The notes below the pieces were generated by a model. It was not told where the DNA came from. It saw nothing but the letters and a program-made list of their open reading frames with translations, and ran no database searches. DNA of 64,000 nucleotides from Faeciplasma sp900553675. GTDB taxonomy: Bacteria > Bacillota > Clostridia > Oscillospirales > Ruminococcaceae. A program made the translations under genes and the position numbers. Shown piece after piece: positions 34,005 through 43,878 of the stretch (positions within the stretch are counted from its first letter, which is position 1; every line of letters starts with the position of its first letter). Where the stretch lies: positions 62,001 through 126,000 of the forward strand of contig CAUAFG010000003.1 of NCBI GenBank assembly GCA_958428235.1. Direction: 5' to 3'.

Positions 34005-35147
34005 TTATCTTTTTTTCGGAAGCTCAATAACCTTCCAGAAAGCAGACTTGAATTTAAGGTCGGCGTCTATAAGGAAGGGATAATTTGTTCTTCCCTCTAT
34101 GGGGAAACCGTTAAGCCAAGTGTTACCGTCATTAAAGCCCCAGAACACCACCGAGTCGAGCAAGCCCTCCTCCGACAGATCCATAAGCATATTGAACAGC
34201 TCAACATATTTGGCATTGAAGTCCTTTTCAATACTCTTGAAATCGATGGTTAGGTCGTTGTTGCCCCAGCCGTAGCAGGACATATCAAGCTCGGTGATTT
34301 CAATTACAAAGTCGGGATTAATTTTCTTAAGCTTGGCAAGGATTTCAATGTTTTCCCTCGCCTTTTCAACGTCCATATCAATTCCGACATGCATCTGCAA
34401 GCCAACGCCATCAACCGGAACGTCCTCTTCGAGCATCTTTTTAACCATATTATACATGGTTATAGCCTTGTCGGTGGAGCTTTCAAGGCTGTAGTCGTTG
34501 ATAATAAGCCTTGCGTCGGGATCGGCTTCGTGAGCGGTGCGGAAGGCAATCTCGATAAAATCGTACCTGTCACCGTCGCCGTCATAGTCCTTTATAATCT
34601 TAAGCCAGTTTGAAAGGCGAAGACCGTAGCTGTCGTCCAATACCTCGTTTACAACATCCCAAGTGTCAATCTTGCCCTTATAGCGGGTTACAACAGTGGT
34701 TATATGTTCCTTCATTCTTTCAACCAGAAGGTCGGCAGAAACCTGTTCACCGTTATCCTCAAAGAACCAGTTCGGAACCTGCGAGTGCCACACAAGAGTG
34801 TGACCGCGAAGGGTTTTGCCGTACTTCTCGCCAAATTCAACGAACTTATCGGTTGCGTCAAAGTTGTATGTATCCTCCTTGGGATGAATCTGATCCGGCT
34901 TGGTTTCGTTTTCCATTACATAGGTGTTGAAGTGCTTGTTTATGACCTTGAATCTGTCGGTAGTCTCGTCGGCAAGATCCCACGAGTTTATTGCCGCGCC
35001 GATATTGAAGTAATCGGCATAGGCTTCGCAGAGGGATGGTGCTTCGTCGTCGTAGGCGTATTCCGGCTTGACTTCACCGCAGGCAGTCATGACGGTCAGA
35101 ATCATAATGACTGCAAGAGCCACGCTGAGTATTCTTTTTGTCTTCAT
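34005..35147 (-). CDS. endo-1,4-beta-xylanase, GH10 lipoprotein
   Basis: The product is 380 aa from the ATG at 35147 (GGAGGAAC 8 bases upstream; an in-frame start 33 bases earlier lacks a good site). Lipobox VMTAC at about residue 23, so it is anchored outside the membrane. A single GH10 barrel follows, with GHTLVWHSQVPNWF, acid/base Glu in WDVVNEVLD (residue 168) and nucleophile Glu in EITELDMS (residue 286). It cleaves xylan chains and has no binding module of its own. It follows the DUF3810 gene by 42 bases. Confidence 0.93.
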   Translation of the reverse strand: MKTKRILSVALAVIMILTVMTACGEVKPEYAYDDEAPSLCEAYADYFNIGAAINSWDLADETTDRFKVINKHFNTYVMENETKPDQIHPKEDTYNFDATDKFVEFGEKYGKTLRGHTLVWHSQVPNWFFEDNGEQVSADLLVERMKEHITTVVTRYKGKIDTWDVVNEVLDDSYGLRLSNWLKIIKDYDGDGDRYDFIEIAFRTAHEADPDARLIINDYSLESSTDKAITMYNMVKKMLEEDVPVDGVGLQMHVGIDMDVEKARENIEILAKLKKINPDFVIEITELDMSCYGWGNNDLTIDFKSIEKDFNAKYVELFNMLMDLSEEGLLDSVVFWGFNDGNTWLNGFPIEGRTNYPFLIDADLKFKSAFWKVIELPKKR

Positions 35148-35189
35148 AATTAATGTTCCTCCAAATGTCTTCTTTTTCAACTGAATATA

Positions 35190-36332
35190 CTAAATGCTTC
35201 CGTTCAAAGCATAATAGTCCATCAAAAGCTCGGTCACGCGGTAGTAGATGAGTATTCCTTCTTCAACGTCGTTGAATTTCAGGTTTGCTTCGGTAAATGC
35301 CTCGGAAACAGCCTGAACCGTCTCTGTCGGGATTATCTCCTTCTCCTCGTTTTCTTCCCAATAATTTGATTTAAACGAGTAAAGGTCATAATCCCAGACG
35401 TTTGCGGGGACGTTCCTTACAGCCTCGCGGAGCTTGTCCTCATACTCGGTACCCATCAGCTCGCTTGCGTTGGAATAAAGATAATAGAAAGCGTCGAGAT
35501 ACGCGCTGTATTGCAAAGCCCTGCTTTGAGAGCGTGTACATGCGATTATCGCGGCAAAGCTGGCTTCATCCTCCTGAATTATCCCCTTTAAGTGCGAAAG
35601 CTCGTGACAGATGGTGCAGGGCTTTGAGATATCCTGCGGGTCGCGGTTGTAGGTGGCTTCAAATGCAAACGGTATATAAAGCCCGATAAGGCTTTCCTGC
35701 GACATAAAGAATGAAAAGAATATCTTTTTGGGTGTGGGATAGTATCCCGACAGCTGTGAATACTCGCCGGAAATATCCTTTAAAGCCTGCTTGCAGTCAT
35801 CAATATAGCCTTCGTCCGGAAGGACTATATAGCCGTCCTCCCCGCGCTCAAAGCCCGATTCAAGCTCTGAAAGCCGCACCGAGACCGCCCCCAAGGTATC
35901 TAAAAGCAGTTCCTCGGTATGCTCGGTTTCGGGGAAATACCTTTGTGAAAATGTCGAGCACTGATACATCACAAAGCAGTTGAGCGTTTCGGTGGTAAAG
36001 ACATATACCGCCGCCCACAAAACCACTCTCAGAGCGGTTTTTGTCACTTTCCGGCTGAGTCTCTTATCCTTGCGCTTGACTATTAAGAATACTACAAGCG
36101 CAGGAATGCCTATCAGCAGCGCGGCGACAGCTATTGCTATCATAACCTCTCCCACCGAGAAGCCGAAAAGTCCCGAAAGCCGGATGAACGGCGTTGATAT
36201 CACCGGATATATTTTTTGTACATAGAAATCGGAAAAGCCGGTTGAAAGCCTTGCGATAAGGTTTATCAAAAGCATTAAAACAAATATCACAAGCAGGGCT
36301 ATATCCGATCTGGCAAGGCGTAATTTTTTCAT
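35190..36332 (-). CDS. DUF3810-family membrane protein with HExxH-type motif
   Basis: The product is 380 aa. Three hydrophobic segments lie in the first 125 residues (about 10-30, 60-85 and 105-120). The rest is outside or cytoplasmic and carries CHELSHLKGIIQEDEASFAA (about residue 243), a zinc-metallopeptidase-like HExxH followed by a downstream Glu, as in gluzincins. DUF3810 proteins are common in Clostridia and Bacteroidetes with no proven role. It ends where the CDF transporter gene stops being read (its start is adjacent at 36332). Confidence 0.75.
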   Translation of the reverse strand: MKKLRLARSDIALLVIFVLMLLINLIARLSTGFSDFYVQKIYPVISTPFIRLSGLFGFSVGEVMIAIAVAALLIGIPALVVFLIVKRKDKRLSRKVTKTALRVVLWAAVYVFTTETLNCFVMYQCSTFSQRYFPETEHTEELLLDTLGAVSVRLSELESGFERGEDGYIVLPDEGYIDDCKQALKDISGEYSQLSGYYPTPKKIFFSFFMSQESLIGLYIPFAFEATYNRDPQDISKPCTICHELSHLKGIIQEDEASFAAIIACTRSQSRALQYSAYLDAFYYLYSNASELMGTEYEDKLREAVRNVPANVWDYDLYSFKSNYWEENEEKEIIPTETVQAVSEAFTEANLKFNDVEEGILIYYRVTELLMDYYALNGSI

Positions 36333-37498
36333 CAGTTCATCTTTTTATCTACATTTATAACAAAGTAGAAGGTTCCTGTTTCCCCGGAAAACTCCTGTGC
36401 AAGTGTTTCCTTCAGCTTATCTATATCGTACTTTTTGTCAAACGGCTCTATTATGTCAAACAGAACGTTAGTGTGCGTGGGACCGTCAACCAAGCGGAAA
36501 TCGTGAAGCTTAATATCGGGGTCGTACTTTTTGATACCCTCGGTTGCAAGCTCATAAAACCTGCTGCGGCGGGGATTTGAAACGTCCACCGGGTCCATAT
36601 GGATGGTTAAAAGTATGCCCAGCTCGGTCTTTGCTTCACGCTCGATGTTGTCTATCAGGTCGTGGATATGTATAACGTCCTTTTTAGCGTCGAACTCGAC
36701 GTGAATCGAGGCGAAAACCTTTCCCACGCCGTAGCTGTGAATGATAAGGTCGTGATAGCCCAAAAGCTCCTCCCTGCCGTCGATAAGCGAGCATATCGAA
36801 TCAACCTGCTCTTTTGTGGGAGGAACACCGAGCATCGGATTTATAGCGTCCTTAACCATTCCAACAGCCGACCATATGACAAATACCGACACCGCAAGAC
36901 CAACCCAGCCGTCTATATTAATTCTGAACGCCTGCATTATTATCATGCTTACAAGCACCGAAAGGGTGGAAATCGTATCGTTCCGCGAGTCCATAGCCGT
37001 TGCCCATATTGCTTCGGAATCGATAGCTTTGGCAAAGTCGAGATAGGTAAGCATCTGAACAAGCTTTACAGCTATTGCAATCACAAGTATCACATATGTA
37101 ACCACGCTGATGGAAAGCTCCTGCGGGCGGATGATTTTGTCCACCGAGCTTTTTGCAAACAGCACTCCGATACAAAGCACAAGTATAGCCACCAAAAGCG
37201 CGGTTATCTGCTCGTATCTTGCATGACCGTAGGGGTGATCCTTGTCGGCGGGACGGTTTGAAAGCTTAAAGCCTATCATTGTTAAAATTGAAGAGCCGGC
37301 GTCGGACAGGTTGTTTACAGCTTCCGCCACTATTGTAATACTGTTTGCCAGCAGACCTATGATTATCTTTATAACGAACAGCAAAATATTCGTCGCTATT
37401 CCGAACGCCCCCGCAACAACGCCGTATCTTATTCTAACGGCTGGGTCGGAGGTGTTTTTATAGTCTTTTATAAATAGTCTTTTCAGCAAATATAACAC
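36332..37498 (-). CDS. cation diffusion facilitator (CDF) transporter
   Basis: The product is about 388 aa. The family pattern is clear: LLANSITIVAEAVNNLSDAG in helix 2, HPYGHARYEQI after helix 3, then DSRNDTISTLSVL and a C-terminal cytoplasmic domain with HDLIIHSYG. CDF proteins export Zn, Co, Fe or Mn using the proton gradient. The metal ligands here are N/D-rich (NNLSDAG, DSRND), which is more common in Mn/Fe-type members, but specificity cannot be fixed. Start is GTG at 37498 or TTG at 37489; AAGGTG favours the latter. Confidence 0.9.
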   Translation of the reverse strand: MLYLLKRLFIKDYKNTSDPAVRIRYGVVAGAFGIATNILLFVIKIIIGLLANSITIVAEAVNNLSDAGSSILTMIGFKLSNRPADKDHPYGHARYEQITALLVAILVLCIGVLFAKSSVDKIIRPQELSISVVTYVILVIAIAVKLVQMLTYLDFAKAIDSEAIWATAMDSRNDTISTLSVLVSMIIMQAFRINIDGWVGLAVSVFVIWSAVGMVKDAINPMLGVPPTKEQVDSICSLIDGREELLGYHDLIIHSYGVGKVFASIHVEFDAKKDVIHIHDLIDNIEREAKTELGILLTIHMDPVDVSNPRRSRFYELATEGIKKYDPDIKLHDFRLVDGPTHTNVLFDIIEPFDKKYDIDKLKETLAQEFSGETGTFYFVINVDKKMN

Positions 37499-37573
37499 CT
37501 TACCTAATATAATAATATAAGTATATCATATTATCAAAATAAATCAATAAGAACCACGAAAGTAAAATCTTCC

Positions 37574-38152
37574 TTATTTTCTGGTCTGCTCATCCAGCGT
37601 AAGCTCGTATGCGGGGAGAAAATCGGATATAAACAGATCTGCTTCGGGCAGATTCATCCGCTTAATAGCTTCAAGAGTCTGCTTTTCAGCCTGCGCAAAG
37701 TCGTTGTTGCCCGACTTTCTTTCCTCTATGCACTTTATAAGCGCGGAAATCTTGTCCGCCGTCTTTACCAAAGACGCAAGCTCTTTATCATCCGGCGCGA
37801 GAATTGCGCGGTAATCCTCGGCAATGTCGGCAGGAATCTGCGAAACAAGCTCGTCCACCGCTGCCGCTTCCACCTTTTTATACGCTTTGCTGATATCGCT
37901 GCTGAAATATTTTACAGGCGTTGGAAGGTCGCCGGTTATAATCTCCGGAACGTCGTGAAAGATTGCCAGAACCGCGGCTCTTTCCGGATTTACATTTCCC
38001 CCGAAGCGCGAGTTTCTGAGCTCGCACAAAAGATGCGCGATAATCGCAACGTCAAGCGAATGTTCCGCGATATTTTCCTCGCGTGAGTTGCGCATAAGCC
38101 CCCAGCGGTTGATATATTTCATCCTCGATGTCAAGGCAAAAAAGCTGTTCAT
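37574..38152 (-). CDS. yfbR: 5'-deoxynucleotidase, HD family
   Basis: The product is 192 aa. The HD site is complete: RxNxAEHSLDVA, FHDVPEIITGDLPTPVK and KTADKISALIKC. It matches YfbR, which removes phosphate from deoxynucleoside 5'-monophosphates. It overlaps the end of the DUF4364 gene by 4 bases. Confidence 0.85.
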   Translation of the reverse strand: MNSFFALTSRMKYINRWGLMRNSREENIAEHSLDVAIIAHLLCELRNSRFGGNVNPERAAVLAIFHDVPEIITGDLPTPVKYFSSDISKAYKKVEAAAVDELVSQIPADIAEDYRAILAPDDKELASLVKTADKISALIKCIEERKSGNNDFAQAEKQTLEAIKRMNLPEADLFISDFLPAYELTLDEQTRK

Positions 38153-38739
38153 ATGTCACTGACCTCCTCGGGTACAGGGTCGTATTCCTCGTTTTCTATG
38201 GCGAAATCTATTATTTTGGCATAGAAATCAGTGGGATTCAGGGATATCTTTTCGGACAGCATCTTTGCCTGCTCCTCGTCGGGGGCGAAGAGCTTCAAGT
38301 CCATAAGCGCAATGCCGCTGTCGGTGCAGAGACAGTTGACCGAATATCCCCTGTCCATCTTTACAACATCCACCTTAACGTCGTTGTCGTTTTTAAGCTT
38401 GGCAAAAAATTTCAAGCCGCTGGAGAGTATTCTGTCGCGGAAACTTTTTGGAACAAGCCGTTTGAAATCGTTGGCTCCCCTCTTTGCGTTTTCGGAGAGA
38501 TAGTAATACTCAACGCCGTCGATATCCTTTGTCAGAATCATTTTGCTGTCTAACATCTGCTCCACAACGTCGGAGTACAGGAAATAGTTCACATAACCGT
38601 CCGCCGTGGCGATCTCGGTCAGTTGGTCGCGGGTTATGGGACGTCCTAACTGCCACATAAAGTATGCTAAAAGTATTTTTACCTCATAGGTATCGTCGAG
38701 CTTAAGCTCGGGGTTGAGATAGTCGTTGTGCTTTATCAT
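38149..38739 (-). CDS. DUF4364-family protein
   Basis: The product is 196 aa. It begins with a winged-helix-like segment (ILLAYFMWQLGRPITRDQL), which suggests a transcriptional or adaptor role, followed by an alpha/beta C-terminal half. The family is widespread in Clostridia next to yfbR-like genes and has no assigned function. Confidence 0.7.
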   Translation of the reverse strand: MIKHNDYLNPELKLDDTYEVKILLAYFMWQLGRPITRDQLTEIATADGYVNYFLYSDVVEQMLDSKMILTKDIDGVEYYYLSENAKRGANDFKRLVPKSFRDRILSSGLKFFAKLKNDNDVKVDVVKMDRGYSVNCLCTDSGIALMDLKLFAPDEEQAKMLSEKISLNPTDFYAKIIDFAIENEEYDPVPEEVSDI

Positions 38740-38760
38740 AAATCAGCTTCCTTTAACAAA

Positions 38761-39984
38761 TCAGTTTTTCAATATCGGTGGTTGTCCGGTGCTGTATTCC
38801 ATTATTCCGCCAAGGTCGTGGAAGGCTTCAAAAAATTCGGGGCAGTATTCCTTTGCACATTCCGCGTTGTTAACCGTCAGATTACCGCGGCAGATTGTTG
38901 AAAGTATCATGGCGGCATACACGATTTCAGGGCTGCCGCAGGAATCAAGGCTTCCTCCTGCCAGAGATTTTCTGCCCTTTATGCGCAGATTACCACCGTC
39001 GGAATATGCGCACCCTCCGGCGCCGTTTATCATCGCGGATATATTGCCTATTGCTTCTTCGCCGATATTCCTGAGGACAGATTCGCCCTTAAGAGAGCAG
39101 GCAAACACTGCCATTATCGGTGCTAAAGAAAGACATCCCGAAAAATCGTAATCAAAGCCCTTTCTTCCGGAATACATCACCGAGCGGATTATTTCAAACA
39201 CGGCGGTTTCGGGCTGGAAGGATGCAGCGTCAAGTCCGGTGACGCTTATATTCGAGGTCATAGCGTTGGCAGCGGCGAAGTTTGAAGCGATGAGAAAATC
39301 TCCCCCAGCCCTTGCTTCCGAAAGGCAGAAATTCTGACCTCCGCGGATTACATACTTGTCCGACGAACAAACCGCCTGAATTCTGCTATGGTGCATAGCG
39401 TTTAAGGTCATATCTATATACGGCTTATGCTTGGGCTGAGAGCTGAAAACTATCATGCTGTCCGTTTCAAATATCGCGAGGGCAAGCATAAGCCCAGATA
39501 TAAGCTGATGCGGCGAATCGGGCGGCAGCTCGTATATTCCAGAGCCAAGGCTCCCGCTTATTTTAAACGGCATTTTGCCGCAGTAATCGGTTGTTATACC
39601 GTGGCTGCACAGGCAGGCTATAAACTTTTCAAGCTTATCATCGGCAAGAGACTGGCTGCCGCAGAACTTTGCATTGACGCCATATGCGGCGGCTATCGGA
39701 AGAGCATATGCCAAAGCAGGAAATGAGCTTCCGCAGTCGACGGATATGCTTTTCTTTATTACCATGTCGGCAAAGCGTATGCAGTCATCCCTGACGCTCA
39801 GCTGCGCCCCCATGATTTTAAGCGCGTTTATCAGGCGGGAGACGTTTTCGGTCATTCCAACGCCTTTTATAACCGAGGAAGGCTTTGAAAGCGCGCCGCA
39901 GACCAGAAATCTTAGCGCTTCCTCCTCGGATGGCACAGCCCTGAAGGTTCCGCAAAGCTTTGCCGGTGTTATTATCAAATCCAT
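38761..39984 (-). CDS. EPSP-synthase-like protein lacking catalytic residues
   Basis: The product is 407 aa with the two-domain inverted-barrel fold of 3-phosphoshikimate 1-carboxyvinyltransferase (repeats of GxxLxxxxxxxADDKLEKF and SxxQxISGLMLAL type, ISVTGLDAASFQPE). In true AroA the start reads GxxxxPGDKSxSHR; here it is GTFRAVPSEEEALRF, so the phosphate-binding Lys-Ser is lost. The RP pair of domain 1 and the KESDR motif near the end are also not seen. No other shikimate gene is nearby. It may be an inactive or re-purposed paralogue. Confidence 0.75.
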   Translation of the reverse strand: MDLIITPAKLCGTFRAVPSEEEALRFLVCGALSKPSSVIKGVGMTENVSRLINALKIMGAQLSVRDDCIRFADMVIKKSISVDCGSSFPALAYALPIAAAYGVNAKFCGSQSLADDKLEKFIACLCSHGITTDYCGKMPFKISGSLGSGIYELPPDSPHQLISGLMLALAIFETDSMIVFSSQPKHKPYIDMTLNAMHHSRIQAVCSSDKYVIRGGQNFCLSEARAGGDFLIASNFAAANAMTSNISVTGLDAASFQPETAVFEIIRSVMYSGRKGFDYDFSGCLSLAPIMAVFACSLKGESVLRNIGEEAIGNISAMINGAGGCAYSDGGNLRIKGRKSLAGGSLDSCGSPEIVYAAMILSTICRGNLTVNNAECAKEYCPEFFEAFHDLGGIMEYSTGQPPILKN

Positions 39985-40008
39985 ATTTCCTCTATTTATG
40001 AGTGCTTT

Positions 40009-42375
40009 TTAAAGCTTTTTAATCTTGGCATAGTTTGCCATTATCTTTTTGGTTCCTACCTTTTCAAAGGCTATTTCAAGCATGGTGTCGTTAGACATAG
40101 CAGTGGCTTTCAGCACCGTTCCCTCTCCGAATATATTGTGATATACCCTTTCGCCAACCGTAAAGCTCTGAGCTGACGACGCTGCGCCGGTCGAAGGACG
40201 CGAAGCTTTGAGACTAGCCATCTGAGAAGCAAACGGCGATGCCGACGGCTCGTGTCTGCGCTCGGTCTTTACAAGGTCAACCGCAGTTCTTTCGGACTGT
40301 TTATCCACCGTTTCGGCGGGCAGCTCGGAAATGAATCTCGACGGCTTATTAAAGCTTGTCGAGCCGAAAAGCATTCTCTGCTGAGCTGAGCTGAGATAAA
40401 GCCGCTTTCTCGCCCTTGTTATGGCAACGTATGCCAAGCGCCTTTCCTCCTCGATATCCGCCTCGGAATCAAGGCTGCGCGAGCTTGGGAAGATGTTTTC
40501 CTCCATTCCCACAACAAACACATTGTCAAATTCCAGACCCTTTGCGGCGTGAACGGTCATTAAAACAACGCAGTCGTCCTCGGGGTTCATTTCGTCAAGG
40601 TCGGTATACAGGGCGATTTCCTCCAAAAATCCGGAAAGTGAAGGCTCTTCGGCGTCCTGATAGTAGTTCATCATGGTGGATTTCAGCTCGTTGATGTTTT
40701 CAAGCCTTGCCGCGCCTTCCTCGCCCAGCGACTGCATATACATCTGATATCCCGATTTCTCCATAAGCTCGTCCAGCAGCTCCGGAAGCGGGATAATGGC
40801 GGAATGTTCGCGGAGCTCGTCGAACATCTCGGCAAGCTGAGTAAGCTTTAGGCTTGTGCGCGATAGCATGGGTATATCCTGAGCGGTGCGCATTATCTGC
40901 AATGGTGATTCGCCGAGATTGCCCGATATCTGCTCCAAAAGGTCAACGCTCGCCGCGCCTATTCCCCTTTTGGGCTCGTTTATAATTCTTTTCAGCCTTA
41001 AAATATCGTTTTCGTTGTTTATGACTGACAGGTAGGAAATGATGTCCTTAATTTCCTTGCGCTCGTAAAACTTAACTCCTCCGAAAACTCTATAAGGAAT
41101 TCCGCTTGCCATAAGAGCATGTTCAACGGCGTTGGACTGGGCGTTCATTCTGTAAAGGACTGCGTTTGCGGAATACTTTCCGCCTGCCTTTACAGAAGAC
41201 AGTATCTTCTCAGCAACAAATCTTGCCTCGCCCTGCTCGGTGGAGGCGCGGTACAAAACCACCTTCTCGCCGTCGCCTGCGTCTGTCCACAGGCTTTTGC
41301 CCTTTCTGCCCTTGTTGTTTTTTATTACCTCGTTTGCACTGGTAAGGATATTCTGGGTGGAGCGGTAGTTCTGCTCCAGCCTTATAACCTTGGCGTTTTC
41401 ATACTGATTCTCAAAGGAGAGAATATTTTCGATTGTTGCCCCGCGGAATTTGTAGATACTCTGATCGTCGTCTCCGACTACGCAGATATTTTTGCGCTTT
41501 CTTGACAGCAGCGCAACCAGCTTATACTGCACCATGTTGGTGTCCTGATACTCGTCCACAAGGATGTATTTATATAGGTTGCTGTAGTGATCCAGAACGT
41601 CGGGGAACTCTTCAAAAAGCTTGACGGTTAGGGATATTATATCGTCGAAATCGACGGCGTTGGCGTTCTGCAAACGCTTCTGATAAGCTTCGTAAACCTT
41701 TGCAATAGTCTGCTTGCGATAATCGCCGAAGGCAAGGCGGGTATATTCCTCCGGATCAACCTCCGCTTCCTTGGAATGGGATATCTCGCCCAGAACAAGC
41801 TTTGGCGGGAACATCTTATCGGAGATATTCATGTCCGAAAGGCAGGTTTTTATCAGCCTCTGCGAATCGTCGGTATCATATATGGTAAAGTTCGAGGCAT
41901 AGCCGAGCTTTTCAATCTCCCTGCGCAGAATCCTTACGCAGGCGGAATGGAATGTGGCTGCGGTTATGCCGCTTGATGAATCGCCCAGCATTTTTTCAAG
42001 CCTTTCCTTAAGCTCCCCTGCCGCCTTGTTGGTAAACGTTATTGCAAGGATGTTATACGGCTTAACGCAGTCAACTGCCACTATCGAGCGAAGACGTTCG
42101 GAATCGTCGGTAAGACCGTTGGCGTAGTCGGACAAAAACCTTTCATCCTCCGGAGTGGTGCCAGCATACCGTGATGTATCGTTATAAGCGTTGCCGAAGT
42201 ACACCATATTTGCAACGCGGTTTACCAAAACGGTAGTCTTGCCGCTTCCCGCTCCCGCAAGGATAAGCACGGGACCGTTGACGGTGAAAACAGCCTCCCT
42301 CTGCATATCGTTCAGCCGGGAAAAATATTTTGAAAGCGCACGGCGCTTGAGTGCAAGAAATTCATTGTCTGTCAT
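40009..42375 (-). CDS. pcrA: ATP-dependent DNA helicase PcrA/UvrD
   Basis: The product is 788 aa. Superfamily 1A helicase with Walker A LAGAGSGKTTVLVNR, motif II DEYQDTN, motif III GDDDQSIYKFRGA, motif IV LEQNYRST and motif VI VAITRARKRLYL. It unwinds DNA in repair and rolling-circle replication and displaces RecA. The C-terminal part carries the variable linker and RNA-polymerase-interacting Tudor-like domain (VGERVYHNIFGEGTVL). Confidence 0.94.
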   Translation of the reverse strand: MTDNEFLALKRRALSKYFSRLNDMQREAVFTVNGPVLILAGAGSGKTTVLVNRVANMVYFGNAYNDTSRYAGTTPEDERFLSDYANGLTDDSERLRSIVAVDCVKPYNILAITFTNKAAGELKERLEKMLGDSSSGITAATFHSACVRILRREIEKLGYASNFTIYDTDDSQRLIKTCLSDMNISDKMFPPKLVLGEISHSKEAEVDPEEYTRLAFGDYRKQTIAKVYEAYQKRLQNANAVDFDDIISLTVKLFEEFPDVLDHYSNLYKYILVDEYQDTNMVQYKLVALLSRKRKNICVVGDDDQSIYKFRGATIENILSFENQYENAKVIRLEQNYRSTQNILTSANEVIKNNKGRKGKSLWTDAGDGEKVVLYRASTEQGEARFVAEKILSSVKAGGKYSANAVLYRMNAQSNAVEHALMASGIPYRVFGGVKFYERKEIKDIISYLSVINNENDILRLKRIINEPKRGIGAASVDLLEQISGNLGESPLQIMRTAQDIPMLSRTSLKLTQLAEMFDELREHSAIIPLPELLDELMEKSGYQMYMQSLGEEGAARLENINELKSTMMNYYQDAEEPSLSGFLEEIALYTDLDEMNPEDDCVVLMTVHAAKGLEFDNVFVVGMEENIFPSSRSLDSEADIEEERRLAYVAITRARKRLYLSSAQQRMLFGSTSFNKPSRFISELPAETVDKQSERTAVDLVKTERRHEPSASPFASQMASLKASRPSTGAASSAQSFTVGERVYHNIFGEGTVLKATAMSNDTMLEIAFEKVGTKKIMANYAKIKKL

Positions 42376-42488
42376 AAATCTATCTCCAAAACTACATAAT
42401 AATCTATATAATTATATCATGAATCGAACAAAAATGAAATAGATTGAGTAAAATTTCTTTAAGATTTTTATTAAATTTTATTTTTGTG

Positions 42489-42518
42489 TAGACAACTGCC
42501 TATATTTTGGTGTATACT
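42489..42518 (+). promoter_or_regulatory. promoter of the AI-2E-family gene
   Basis: TAGACA (42489-42494), 18 bases, TATACT (42513-42518), 38 bases before the TTG start at 42556. Confidence 0.5.
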
Positions 42519-42555
42519 TATAAATAGCGTATTCCCTTTGAAAGGACTGATAGCT

Positions 42556-43818
42556 TTGAGAGTCTTCTCAGACAAAAAATACAATAAAATCTTCACTTAC
42601 TGCTTTGCGTTCATTATTCTCACGCTTATAATAGTGCTTATAATGTTCCAGTGGGATTCGGTAAGCAGTCTTTCGTCCAACCTGCTGAGGATATTCGCCC
42701 CTGTTATATGGGGAGCGGTGCTGGCGTTCGTAATGAACCCGATAACCAAGAACGTTGAAAAATTTCTGGGACGATTCCTTTTCCGAAAAAAGCCGCGTCC
42801 CAGGGCGGGGCGAGCAATCGGAATAGTTGTGGCTTCGGTTTTCATCATCGCGGTCATCGCGGCGATAATTCTATCGGTAATCCCTGAACTGATATCCAAC
42901 ATCCCCGGAATATACGACGGTCTTGTAAACGACGTTCTGCCAGCCGCCGAAAAGTGGGTTGCAAAGCTTTTGGACGACAACCCCAGCATCGCTGAGATAG
43001 TCACCAATGAGCTGGACAATATTTCGGCTACGATAAGCAAAATAGCTTCAAGCCTTGTCCCTCAGCTCACAAGCTTACTCACAAGTCTTTTGGACTTTGC
43101 AAATTCGGTCAAGAATTTCATATTCGGATTTATCCTTGCAATATACTTCCTTTCGAGCAAGGAAGCTTTGCAGGCTCAGGCTAAAAAGCTGATAGTCGCA
43201 CTGTTCAGCGAGAGGACATATCACAAAATCTTTACCATAACCTCCTCAACAAACACCGCTCTTTTAAGCTTTATATACGGAAAGATAATCGACTCCTTTA
43301 TTATAGGCTGCATATGCGCGGTTTGCATGCTGATATTCAGGATGCCATACGTAATGATAATCTCGATTATCATAGGCATAACAAACATCATCCCTGTATT
43401 CGGACCGTTTATCGGAGCCATCCCCTCGGCAGTGCTTGTGCTTATTGCAGAGCCCGGCAAGGTCATCTGGTTCCTGCTGTTCGTGGTTGCCCTTCAGCAG
43501 CTTGACGGCAACATCATCGGTCCAAAGGTTTTAGGCAACAAAATCGGGCTTTCATCCTTCTGGGTGCTGTTCTCCATCCTTGTATGCGGAAGCCTGTTCG
43601 GAATCGTTGGCATGATAATCGGTGTGCCGCTGTTTGCGGTAATGTTCGACATCATCACCGCGATAGTGGATTCCCGCCTGAAGTCAAAGAATATGCCCAC
43701 CGACAAGGAATACTACTCTATGCCCGGGGTAAACATAGGCACGGTGACCGACTCTCCACCGCTGGATATCGTTGAAGAGCCGGAGATAGAAGCCAAGCCG
43801 GACATCAAGAAAAAGTAA
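42556..43818 (+). CDS. AI-2E-family transporter
   Basis: The product is 420 aa from a TTG at 42556, with AAAGGA 9 bases upstream; an earlier ATG at 42484 lies inside the promoter. It has about eight membrane helices in the 2-2-4 arrangement of the family, with a long amphipathic segment between (about residues 110-170) and signature ITNIIPVFGPFIGAIPSA followed by QQLDGNIIGPKVLG. The acidic tail ends in KPDIKKK. Members export various small molecules or act as Na+/H+ antiporters; the name does not prove autoinducer transport. Confidence 0.85.
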   Translation: MRVFSDKKYNKIFTYCFAFIILTLIIVLIMFQWDSVSSLSSNLLRIFAPVIWGAVLAFVMNPITKNVEKFLGRFLFRKKPRPRAGRAIGIVVASVFIIAVIAAIILSVIPELISNIPGIYDGLVNDVLPAAEKWVAKLLDDNPSIAEIVTNELDNISATISKIASSLVPQLTSLLTSLLDFANSVKNFIFGFILAIYFLSSKEALQAQAKKLIVALFSERTYHKIFTITSSTNTALLSFIYGKIIDSFIIGCICAVCMLIFRMPYVMIISIIIGITNIIPVFGPFIGAIPSAVLVLIAEPGKVIWFLLFVVALQQLDGNIIGPKVLGNKIGLSSFWVLFSILVCGSLFGIVGMIIGVPLFAVMFDIITAIVDSRLKSKNMPTDKEYYSMPGVNIGTVTDSPPLDIVEEPEIEAKPDIKKK

Positions 43819-43827
43819 ACAGATTAA

Positions 43828-43860
43828 AACCGCAGTACAGATTTACTCAGTACTGCGGTT
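43828..43860. terminator. hairpin between converging genes
   Basis: Perfect 11-bp stem AACCGCAGTAC / GTACTGCGGTT between the AI-2E-family gene and the pyrophosphatase-like gene. The T-tract is weak (TTAATTTATT), but it fits a bidirectional terminator. Confidence 0.55.
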
Positions 43861-43878
43861 AATTTATTATGTATCTGC

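Noticed and set aside
36662..37261. A 199-codon plus-strand frame opposite the CDF transporter, and a similar 194-codon frame opposite leuS (58103-58687)
   Set aside because: Both mirror real genes on the other strand and have unnatural composition without start signals.
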